From positions 62,001-126,000 of the forward strand of contig JAWSVC010000012.1 of assembly GCA_033852075.1 (NCBI GenBank): a stretch of DNA of 64,000 nt, read 5' to 3'. The DNA is from QZLE01 sp033852075 (GTDB lineage: Bacteria > Pseudomonadota > Gammaproteobacteria > QZLD01). Position numbers and translations under genes: made by a program. Positions 42,946 through 51,700 of this stretch are shown in pieces (position 1 is the stretch's first letter; the number at the start of each line of letters is the position of its first letter). The notes beneath the pieces were generated by a model that saw nothing but the letters and a program-made list of their open reading frames with translations, had not been told where the DNA came from and made no database searches.

Positions 42946-43533
42946 ATGAATACTACAAATCCATACGTTACACCTGAGTCTGAATTTATTGAAAGTGATA
43001 TAACTGAATATTCAGATGTTAAGTTCTTCGGTTTTTCTGGCCGTATAGGGAGAATAAGATATCTTGCCTATTTAACCATTTCGTATTTTATTGTTCTATT
43101 GGCTGTAGGAATATTTGCAGGAGTTATGGGGGGGATGTCTGCTGCGGTTGGTGGAGAATCACCTGCTGCTGGTGCCCTTGGTGGCGTTTTTGTTCTGCTT
43201 GCTGGAGTGCTTTATATTGGTATGTTTGTGTTGTTCTTGTCTTTTTTGATAAGAAGGCTGCATGATATTGATTGGAGTGGTTGGGCTTGTTTACTGATGT
43301 TTATACCTATTGTCAATATGATAATGGGTCTTGTGATTGTATTCATGCCAGGAACAAAAGGTGCTAATAGGTTTGGTAATCAGACACCACCTAATAGTAT
43401 ATTGATGACAGTTATTGGGCTTATCATGCCAATAATTATGGTGGTAGGGATTTTGGCTGCGGTTGCCTTACCTGCATATAAAGATTACACCGTTAGAGCA
43501 CAGCAGCATCAGCAGCAGGCGCTAGATGATTAG
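42946..43533 (+). CDS. DUF805 membrane protein with pilin-like C-terminal segment
   Basis: 195 residues from the ATG at 42946 (AAAGGAG upstream). It has four or five membrane helices with the DUF805 motifs FSGRIGRIRY, RRLHDIDWSGWACL and FMPGTKGANRFG. After the DUF805 unit, the end carries a helix reading GILAAVALPAYKDYTVRAQ, which is like the conserved N-terminal helix region of type IV pilins but at the C-terminus. The role of the family is unknown. Confidence 0.82.
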   Translation: MNTTNPYVTPESEFIESDITEYSDVKFFGFSGRIGRIRYLAYLTISYFIVLLAVGIFAGVMGGMSAAVGGESPAAGALGGVFVLLAGVLYIGMFVLFLSFLIRRLHDIDWSGWACLLMFIPIVNMIMGLVIVFMPGTKGANRFGNQTPPNSILMTVIGLIMPIIMVVGILAAVALPAYKDYTVRAQQHQQQALDD

Positions 43534-43560
43534 TTTTAGACTTACGTTTTAGTCTTCTGA

Positions 43561-43655
43561 CCCCTTCGGCCGCGTTCAGGATAAACCAAGGTCGAAGGGG
43601 TAATGAAAATTTCAATTAAAATAAGGTGGTTTCGACTGCGCTCAACCGACTTATT
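43561..43655. repeat. Palindromic intergenic repeat (TTCGACTGCGCTCA type)
   Basis: CCCCTTCG (43561-43568) pairs with CGAAGGGG (43593-43600), followed by TTCGACTGCGCTCAACC near 43636. Related TTCGACTG...CGCTCAGC sequence recurs at 48530-48629. Confidence 0.6.
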
Positions 43656-43698
43656 TTTAATATTTGGATTTCTTATGAAGTAATGAGGCGCTCCAATA

Positions 43699-45999
43699 TT
43701 ATCTTAATCCTGCCTTTGAAAAGGCATTTGCAAAGGCATTATTGGCAGGTTTTGGTTCTATGTTTGCAGGTTTCTTGTTTCTGCCACTAGAATTTGTTCG
43801 GTTGTCTTTTGGTTTTGCAGATGCTTTGCCTTCCAACGGTTCATCCAACCGCATAGATAGCCCAATGCGTTTGCGTTTGATGTCGACTTCCATAACCTTA
43901 ACTTTGACGATATCACCAGCTTTAACAACTTCTCTTGGATCTTTGACAAATTTATTTGCCAGCTGTGAGATATGAACCAAACCGTCCTGATGAACCCCCA
44001 GGTCTACGAATGCCCCAAAGTTGGTAACGTTAGAGATTACGCCTTCAAGGATCATCCCTTCTTTTAGATCCTTGATGTCCTCAACTCCTTCTTTAAAGTT
44101 TGCAGTTTTAAATTCAGGTCTTGGATCTCTTCCCGGTTTTTCCAGTTCTTTGATGATATCTATTACGGTTAATTCACCAATATCATCTGTTGTAAGGCCT
44201 TTTGGATCAATCGCTTTTAGAGCTTTTGTATTACCGATAAGTTGTGAAATTTCGATTCCGGTGTTATCGATAATTTTTTGTACGATCGGGTATGATTCCG
44301 GGTGAACTGCTGATTTATCCAGTGGATTTGTGCCATTGGATATTCGTAAGAATCCTGCAGCTTGTTCGAAGGTTTTGTCGCCTAAACGAGGTACTTTTTT
44401 TAGGTCATTACGGTTACTGAAAGAGCCGTTTAGGTCACGAAATTCGACGATATTACTGGCAATTGTTTGGTTTAGTCCGGATACGCGAGCCAATAATGGA
44501 GTAGATGCTGTATTAAGGTCAACTCCAACGGCGTTTACACAGTCCTCGCATGTTGCATCAAGAGTTCTTGAGAGTTTGCTTTGGTTTACATCGTGTTGAT
44601 ATTGGCCAACTCCGATTGCTTTGGGTTCAATCTTAACTAATTCAGCTAGAGGATCTTGTAATCTTCTTGCTATTGATGCCGCACCCCGTAGCGATACATC
44701 TAAATCCGGGAACTCTTTTGCTGCAAATTCTGAAGCTGAATATACTGAGGCTCCGGCTTCGGAGACAATTATTCCGATTGCTTTGGTTTCTGGATAGCGT
44801 TTGATCATATCCTTAACCAGCTTGTCGGTTTCACGTGAGCCGGTGCCATTGCCGATGCTGATTAGTTTCGCCTCGTGTTTCAGGCTTAGCATTTTTATGA
44901 CCTCAATTGATTCATTCCACTTATTTTGAGGTTGCAATGGGTAGATTGTAGTGGTGTCTACCAGCTTGCCGTTTTCATTAATTACAGCAACTTTTACACC
45001 GGTTCTAATACCCGGATCAAGGCCTATTATGGCTTTATGGCCTGCTGGCGGTGCTAAGATAAGGTCTTTGAAATTAGAAGCGAAAACCTTAATAGCTTCT
45101 TCTTCGGCATCTGCTTTTAGGTTAGCCTTTAAGTCCATATCAAGCTTGGTTTGGATTTTAACTCGCCAAGCAAAGCGGATTGTGTCGCTAATCCATTTAT
45201 CTGCTGGAAGATCCAGGTTTTTGAATTCTATCCAGTTTGCAATGATACCAATGCATGGATCTATGTCTTGTTCCTCTATTGATGACTCAATAGTGACATT
45301 TAGGATTCCCTCATTTCTGCCACGAAACAGGGCTAATGCTCTGTGTGATGGAACAGTATTAAATTTTTCCTGATAATCAAAGTAATCAGAGTATTTCTGG
45401 CCTTCTGATTCTTTACCATCAATAACGGTTGATTTAACAACTCCGTTTTCATGCAGATAACCTCTAAGTTTTTGGATCAGGTCTGCATCTTCGGCCAAAT
45501 CTTCCATAACTATCTGGCGTGCACCATCAAGTGCATCTTGAGCTGTATTTATATTCTTTTCCTGGTTTAGATATTGCTCTGCAATATCTAATGGGATATT
45601 TGTTCTATTTTCAAGGATCGATTTAGCCAAAGGATCTAAGCCAGCTTCTCTTGCTAATTGAGCCTTAGTTACTCTTTTCTTTTTATATGGTAGATATAGG
45701 TCTTCAACTCTGGTTTTAGTGTCTGCTTCGGTAATGGACTGTTTTAGTTCAGGGGTTAATTTGCCTTGTTCTTCGATAGATTTAATTACTGTTACTTTGC
45801 GGTCTTCCAATTCGCGAAGGTATATTAAGCGTTCTTCGAGATTACGTAATTGCGTATCATCCAAACCTTGAGTTTTTTCTTTACGATATCTTGCAATAAA
45901 TGGAACCGTAGCGCCTTCATCAAGCAGTGAAATTGCTGCAGCAATTTGGATTGGTTTTACATTAAGTTCAGATGCAATTTGATCAGTAATATTCAACAT
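43699..45999 (-). CDS. tex: Transcription accessory protein Tex
   Basis: 766 residues with the Tex layout: N-terminal helical region, YqgF/RNase H-like domain (IIGLDPGIRTGVKVAVI), helix-hairpin-helix motifs (GVDLNTASTPLLARVSGL) and a C-terminal S1 RNA-binding domain (GVISNVTNFGAFVDLGVHQDGLVHISQLA), followed by a basic tail rich in Ser, Asn and Lys. It is a nucleic-acid-binding protein tied to transcription. Length and domain order are typical. Confidence 0.97.
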   Translation of the reverse strand: MLNITDQIASELNVKPIQIAAAISLLDEGATVPFIARYRKEKTQGLDDTQLRNLEERLIYLRELEDRKVTVIKSIEEQGKLTPELKQSITEADTKTRVEDLYLPYKKKRVTKAQLAREAGLDPLAKSILENRTNIPLDIAEQYLNQEKNINTAQDALDGARQIVMEDLAEDADLIQKLRGYLHENGVVKSTVIDGKESEGQKYSDYFDYQEKFNTVPSHRALALFRGRNEGILNVTIESSIEEQDIDPCIGIIANWIEFKNLDLPADKWISDTIRFAWRVKIQTKLDMDLKANLKADAEEEAIKVFASNFKDLILAPPAGHKAIIGLDPGIRTGVKVAVINENGKLVDTTTIYPLQPQNKWNESIEVIKMLSLKHEAKLISIGNGTGSRETDKLVKDMIKRYPETKAIGIIVSEAGASVYSASEFAAKEFPDLDVSLRGAASIARRLQDPLAELVKIEPKAIGVGQYQHDVNQSKLSRTLDATCEDCVNAVGVDLNTASTPLLARVSGLNQTIASNIVEFRDLNGSFSNRNDLKKVPRLGDKTFEQAAGFLRISNGTNPLDKSAVHPESYPIVQKIIDNTGIEISQLIGNTKALKAIDPKGLTTDDIGELTVIDIIKELEKPGRDPRPEFKTANFKEGVEDIKDLKEGMILEGVISNVTNFGAFVDLGVHQDGLVHISQLANKFVKDPREVVKAGDIVKVKVMEVDIKRKRIGLSMRLDEPLEGKASAKPKDNRTNSSGRNKKPANIEPKPANNAFANAFSKAGLR

Positions 46000-46153
46000 C
46001 GGTTATATAATTCCCTTTGTATTTATTCGAAGTATTAATTTTTTATGTATTGGCTAACATTCCCTCTGGGATAACGTATAATAAATGTATAAAAAATAAT
46101 TTCTACGTTTTTATGCGAAGCTGTAATTCATGAATTTATAAAGGTTGTCTTAA

Positions 46154-47425
46154 ATGGAATTTGGTCACAATCAGAGATTTGTTAGTAGATTAACGCAAAA
46201 CAGTATTGCAATTATACTTGCAGGAGGAAGAGGGGGAAGATTAGCAAATTTGACTGATTGGAGGACTAAACCAGCAGTACCTTTTGGTGGTAAGTTTCGA
46301 ATCATAGATTTTCCGCTTTCTAATTGCATTAATTCCGGCATTCGTAAAATGGCTGTTTTGACTCAGTACAAGGCGCATTCTTTGATTCAGCATATGCAAA
46401 AGGGGTGGAGCTTTCTTCGTGGTGAACATGGCGAGTTCATTGAAATTGTTCCTGCACAACAGAGGGTTAATCAAAAAGATTGGTATGCTGGTACGGCAGA
46501 TGCTGTTTATCAAAATATTGATATTATCAATAGTCATCACCCTGATTATGTGGTTGTTCTTGCAGGTGATCACATATATAAAATGGATTATGGAACTATG
46601 ATAGCGCGACATGTTAGTTGTGGTGCTGATATGACTGTTGGTTGCATTGAAACCCCTATAGAACAAGCCAAGGCGTTCGGAGTAATGAGTGTTGATGCTG
46701 ATGGTGTGGTTACAAAGTTTACTGAAAAGCCGGATAATCCGGACACTATACCGGGGCGCGATGATGTGGCTTTATGCTCTATGGGTATATATGTTTTTTC
46801 CAGAGAGTTTTTGTTTGAACAGCTGGCAATAGATGCCGCTAATGAAAATTCATCCAGAGATTTTGCTAAGGATATAATTCCTTTTGCTATTGCTACCAAT
46901 AGAGTAGTAGCGCATCCATTTCGTGATCCTAATACAGGTAGACAGCCATATTTTCGTGATGTTGGTACTGTGGATGCATTTTATGAGGCAAATCAGGAGT
47001 TAATACGTGAATGTCCTGAGCTTGATTTATATGATAGTGAATGGCCTATCTGGACATATCAGGCTCAGTTACCACCTGCAAAATTTATTTTTAATGAGGA
47101 TGGTCGCCGTGGAATGGCTATTAATTCAATGGTCTCTGGTGGTGATTATATTTCCGGATCAATTGTAAGAAACTCATTGTTATTTTCTAATGTTCATGTG
47201 AATTCAAGATCCTTGATTGAAAAGTCGGTGATTTTACCCGGAGTAACGGTTGGTGAGAATTGCCGTATTAAGAATGCTGTAATTGATGAGGCATGTACTA
47301 TCCCCGAAAATACCGTTATTGGTGAAGATCTGGAAAAAGACAGTAAGTACTTTTATGTATCACCAAAGGGGATTGTGCTGGTAACTGCAGAGATGTTAGG
47401 GCAGAATGTAGCGTATATCCGCTAG
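46154..47425 (+). CDS. glgC: Glucose-1-phosphate adenylyltransferase
   Basis: 423 residues making ADP-glucose for glycogen. Signature blocks are AIILAGGRGGRLANLTDWRTKPAVPFGGKFRIIDFPLSNC (nucleotide-binding), GTADAVYQN, GDHIYKMDY, EKPDNPD and the C-terminal left-handed beta-helix (SVILPGVTVGENCRIKNAVIDE). Length is typical. No other glg gene is adjacent. The ribosome site is weak. Confidence 0.96.
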   Translation: MEFGHNQRFVSRLTQNSIAIILAGGRGGRLANLTDWRTKPAVPFGGKFRIIDFPLSNCINSGIRKMAVLTQYKAHSLIQHMQKGWSFLRGEHGEFIEIVPAQQRVNQKDWYAGTADAVYQNIDIINSHHPDYVVVLAGDHIYKMDYGTMIARHVSCGADMTVGCIETPIEQAKAFGVMSVDADGVVTKFTEKPDNPDTIPGRDDVALCSMGIYVFSREFLFEQLAIDAANENSSRDFAKDIIPFAIATNRVVAHPFRDPNTGRQPYFRDVGTVDAFYEANQELIRECPELDLYDSEWPIWTYQAQLPPAKFIFNEDGRRGMAINSMVSGGDYISGSIVRNSLLFSNVHVNSRSLIEKSVILPGVTVGENCRIKNAVIDEACTIPENTVIGEDLEKDSKYFYVSPKGIVLVTAEMLGQNVAYIR

Positions 47426-47449
47426 AATTTAATGATACAGAAATAAATT

Positions 47450-48316
47450 ATGAATGATCAATCTCACACTGGTCAAGACGGCAATAGTGGTCGTTTTGTA
47501 TTGCGTTCAGAACCTAAAATAGCCTCTTTTGCTGAGGGTATATCATGGTTTGTTGATGGGTTTAAACTATTTATGAGAAGCCCGTTTTCATGGATGTTTG
47601 CATTTTTTTTATGGTCAATTCTGAATTTAGTATTAGGGATAACGTTATTTAGTGCTTCAAAAATATTGTGGCCTATCTTTCTTGCTGGCTTTATGGTTGG
47701 AGCTTATCAGTTAGATAAATATAATATCTTTCCTTATGAAAGTGTGTTTTCAGGTTTTTCTAACAGGGCTAGGGATCTGATAATGCTTGGTCTTTATTAT
47801 TTTGTTGCTTTTATCGTAATAAAATATGTATCACTTTGGATTACAGAGGCTTTTGTTGGTGATCTTAGTATCGTAACAGATGAAGAGAAATTGGTGTCAC
47901 TATATACCGCTCAACTTACAGGTCAAATTACCCAAGAGCAGCTTCAAGAATTATTATCGTTTATGCAGCCGTTGTTTTTTTTCTCTATGATATTTTTGTC
48001 TCTTTTATTACCTGTATATATGGCGCTTTGGTTTGCCCCAGCTCTTGTTGTAATAAATGGGGTTTCCCCATTAAATGCATTTAAGCTTAGTTTTTTAGCT
48101 TGCCTTAGAAATATGTGGTCGTTTTTGGGATATGGAGTGGTTTCATTTGCAGCCATGTTAATTGGATCCATTCCAATGGGGCTGGGATTGGTGATTGTTA
48201 TGCCAGTAATGTTTGCTTCAATCTATACCAGCTATAAAGATATCTTTATTGACGAGTCTGGATTTGCAGGGCCAGATTCAGGTAAGGATAATAATAAAAT
48301 TGGGATCGAGGTTTAA
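47450..48316 (+). CDS. BPSS1780-family membrane protein
   Basis: 288 residues with about six hydrophobic helices. The family signature PALVVINGVSPLNAFKLSFLACLRNMWSFLGYGV is present. Function unknown. It follows glgC after 24 bases, so they are probably co-transcribed. Confidence 0.75.
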   Translation: MNDQSHTGQDGNSGRFVLRSEPKIASFAEGISWFVDGFKLFMRSPFSWMFAFFLWSILNLVLGITLFSASKILWPIFLAGFMVGAYQLDKYNIFPYESVFSGFSNRARDLIMLGLYYFVAFIVIKYVSLWITEAFVGDLSIVTDEEKLVSLYTAQLTGQITQEQLQELLSFMQPLFFFSMIFLSLLLPVYMALWFAPALVVINGVSPLNAFKLSFLACLRNMWSFLGYGVVSFAAMLIGSIPMGLGLVIVMPVMFASIYTSYKDIFIDESGFAGPDSGKDNNKIGIEV

Positions 48317-48428
48317 CTTTTAAATACGTTATTTTGCGAAGGCGCAATAAAGTTTGGGAGAAGTTATTTTTTCAAATATTATGTGCAATTCGCGCTTCGC
48401 GCGGCAAACGTTCGTTTGCTGGATCCCG

Positions 48429-48438
48429 GATCAAGTCC
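48429..48438. repeat. Left target-site duplication of the MITE-like element
   Basis: GATCAAGTCC, repeated exactly at 48654-48663. Removing the element restores a palindromic CCCGGATCAAGTCCGGG unit, a common intergenic repeat. Confidence 0.75.
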
Positions 48439-48653
48439 CACTACTGTCCGGGGAAAATATTACCCATTGCTGAAAAGCATTGCTGTGTAATGCTATGAGG
48501 AGTAAAAGTATATTTGAGACTTAAAATTTCGTTCATCCTGAGCGTGAGGTACGAACAGTCGAAGGGTGCTTGTAAACCTTTGATTAATACCGTTTCATAC
48601 TTCGACTGCTTCGCGCTCAGCACGAACGGTATTAATTTCCCCGGACAGTAGTG
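48439..48653. mobile_element. MITE-like element, 215 bp, non-coding
   Basis: Both ends carry the perfect 18-bp inverted repeat CACTACTGTCCGGGGAAA, flanked by a 10-bp direct duplication. It has no gene. Inside it, a second inverted repeat (48530-48567 with 48596-48629, containing CTGAGCG and AGTCGAAG) forms a long hairpin. Ends of this type and a 10-11-base duplication suggest mobilisation by an IS4-group transposase from elsewhere. No transposase is in the window. Confidence 0.8.
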
Positions 48654-48663
48654 GATCAAGTCC
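48654..48663. repeat. Right target-site duplication of the MITE-like element
   Basis: GATCAAGTCC, the same as at 48429-48438. Confidence 0.75.
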
Positions 48664-48706
48664 GGGATGACGTTATCCTGCGTAGGAAGAGTATTAGCTA
48701 TTCGTC

Positions 48707-48770
48707 ATACCGGCGAAGGCCGGTATCCAGTTATTGCCCAACCTGCTTTAAATTTAAACAGGTGGGCAAT
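48707..48770 (-). repeat. Two intergenic hairpins downstream of the activase gene
   Basis: ATACCGGC GAAG GCCGGTAT at 48707-48726, a typical genome-wide REP-like unit, and ATTGCCC...GGGCAAT with inner CCTG/CAGG at 48733-48770. The second lies 12 bases after the stop of the minus-strand gene and may act as its terminator. Confidence 0.6.
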
Positions 48771-48781
48771 CCAGAAAAATA

Positions 48782-51700
48782 TCACATCTTGTCGTGCAAA
48801 CGCTTGGCTCGTAACAAGAATGTTTCCAGCTTGGCATTAATCAATTGAGGGAATGGAGATCCGTCGGTTTCAATTGCTAAGAATGGAAGACTATCAATAT
48901 CCGCAAGAACTGCCTTAACTTTTTGATTATTAGGTTCACATGCAATCTTATCTTCTTTTGTCATTGCTTCATTTAGAATTGATTCTGCAAGTCTGTTTGG
49001 CATACAACCAAATGGACCAATTGCAATAACACCACTTACATGATTTGCAATTTCATCTAGTGCGCTACCTACAGTTAAGATAGCTTCACCTGGCAGATTA
49101 GGGGAGATATATTTTGAACCTTTATCTATAACTGGTTTCATATCAAGCGGTGATGCATGCACCAATCCCGATTTAGACAGGATTGATTTGATTTTCTTTT
49201 CAATATGACGCATTACTTGCTTTTTGATATGGAAACCAAAGCGTTCCATCCCTTCAAGCGGTTCTTCGGTTAGATTATTTTCTACAAGGTAGTCTGAGTA
49301 GATAATCCATTCAGCAATTGGCGAGCAAACAGTTGCAAAACCTTTTTCAGCCATTTTTTCAGTAATATACTGACGAGATAGCGCCTCACGTCTTACAAAG
49401 ATTTCTCCGGCAAGTAACACGGTAGGGACATCTTTGTAATGGTGTTTTGTAGGGATAGCTTTAAGAATTTTTGCTGTCTTTTTAAGTTGTTTGCGGATGT
49501 TTTTGAATTTGCCGCTACGAATAGAATCTTTAATCTGTTCCCATTCGTTCATGAAGATTTTAATTGCTGATTCAGTGTCTTTAGCGTTAGTTAATAACAT
49601 GGATCTGATATCTTCAAGAACATCAGTTATAACAGCTCCTGCCCATGTTAAAAGTTGGAAGTTGTTTCCAAGCCCTGCATATGAGTTTTCTGAAGACAGT
49701 GATAAAACAGCTACGTCGTTGAACTTATTATTCTTTATTAGATTCTTCATGAATACATTGTATTGACCAAATCTGCAAGGACCTGCTGCAGATGGCATGA
49801 AGTAAACAAGAATTTCACCTTCTTTGCGATGGTTTTGAATGTAATCAACCATCGTTCCGGTTGTAATGATTAGTGGCAAACACTCTTTACATGTGGAGTT
49901 TGATCTTCCAATTTTTAAGATTTGTTCATCTGGTGCAGGTTGTACCTTAGCGTTTATTCCTTGAGATTTCATTACTTCAGCAAGTGATTCACTTGAAAGT
50001 TGTCCCATGGATGGAATAAGCACAGTAACGCGTTTATCTGTTAGAGGAACATGCTCTCCTGAAGAGGTGATAATAGTTAGTGTATTGTTTTCCAGGATGG
50101 TTTCAGCTTGGAAGAATGATTTATTTTCTTCTTCTATAGCCTTATTTTGTAATAACAGGCGATATGAAGCTACAATATCCAGGAATGCTTCGATTCTGGT
50201 TTCCAGGCCAGCATCAGCAGTGTGGCTATCAAGCTCAAGAGTTAGTGATGGTTTTCGTTCCATGATGTCACGGAAAAAACCAATCAGGAATGAGTCTGGT
50301 CCGCATGAGAAGTTGGTAATAAATGTGCCAAATAGTTGAGGGTGCGATTTTACATATTTTGCAGCACCTAAAATTCTTTGTCCCATTCCCCAGAACATAT
50401 TCTCTGATCTTGATTCTGCATCCATTGGTAGAAAATCAAAAGGTATGACCAGATAACCGCGGGAAGCAATTTTATGCGGTATACCCATATGCGCTTCTTC
50501 TACAAATCCATTATATGGGCGGGAGAAAATAGTTACGGCAATTTTCTCTGGAGTTTTTTCTAATTCAGTAACTGTTTTGCGACCAATTTCCTGCATTTCA
50601 TTTAAGCAATCGGTTTGAGCTTTAATTGCTATTGAATATGCAGCCTCAGCCTCTGCCTTGCTTTTGCCCATTTTAATTGCTGTTTCAATTAGTGGGTTTT
50701 TGGCTTCGTTGGTGCCTTCGGTAAGATCCAATAGAGGCGCAAATAGTTTGGTGCCTTGTTTTTCCAGGGTTTCAATTTGGTCTTTGAATGTTGACTGCAG
50801 GTAGAAGGTTTCACCTTGTACAAACGGGCAAACTTGCGATGTTGTATAACCCTCAAGATTAGGTACAGACTTAAAGTGAGGTAGGAAGATAAAGTCTGGT
50901 CTTTGTTCAGCTTTTAAAAGGCTATCAAAGAAGCCATGGGCTAGTTCCACAGGATAACAGAATGCAGCGTTTCTTTTTTCTATCCCTTCTTGAGTTGGTT
51001 TTTCAGGCATTACTACGTTATACCCAAGCTCTGTAAAGAATTTTGAATATAGGGGGAAATAGGTATTTACAAGGAAGCTTCTGTTTAATGCAACTGTGGG
51101 TTTTTCAGAAGATCCGGATTTTTGATCGAAAAGAGTTCCATACTTTTTGTATACAAGTTCCTGACGAAGTTTAACCAGATCAAGACTTGCAACATCAAAG
51201 CTAATGCTTTTACGCATGTTGTAATACAGGTTACATGCACCACCGAATGGATATTTCTTATCTTCCAGTTCGATCATGTTAATTTCGCACTTACGGTCAC
51301 ATTTTTCTTTACCGCCAGCGCAAATAAAGGTTTTTCCGTAGGTGACATCGCGGGCTATGAGTTCAGATAGATTGAAAATCTTCTCTTCCATTAATCCGGA
51401 TTCAATACGTTTTTTAACTTCAAGAGCTACACCGAAAGCACCCATTAATCCAGGCTCAGGTGGAACGATAATTGGTTTGCCAACTAATGATGCCATTGCG
51501 AGTGGTACAGCTTTGTTATAGCAAACACCACCTTGCATAAATACTTTTTTACCTACAGGACGGTTGCCTTTGACTCGGTTAGCGTAGTTGATACAAATTG
51601 AATATACGAGTCCGGCAACAATCTCTTTACGTTCAATTCCTTCATGGACCGCTGTTTTAATGTCTGATGAAATAAAAGCTGCACATTGGTCATTGAAATT

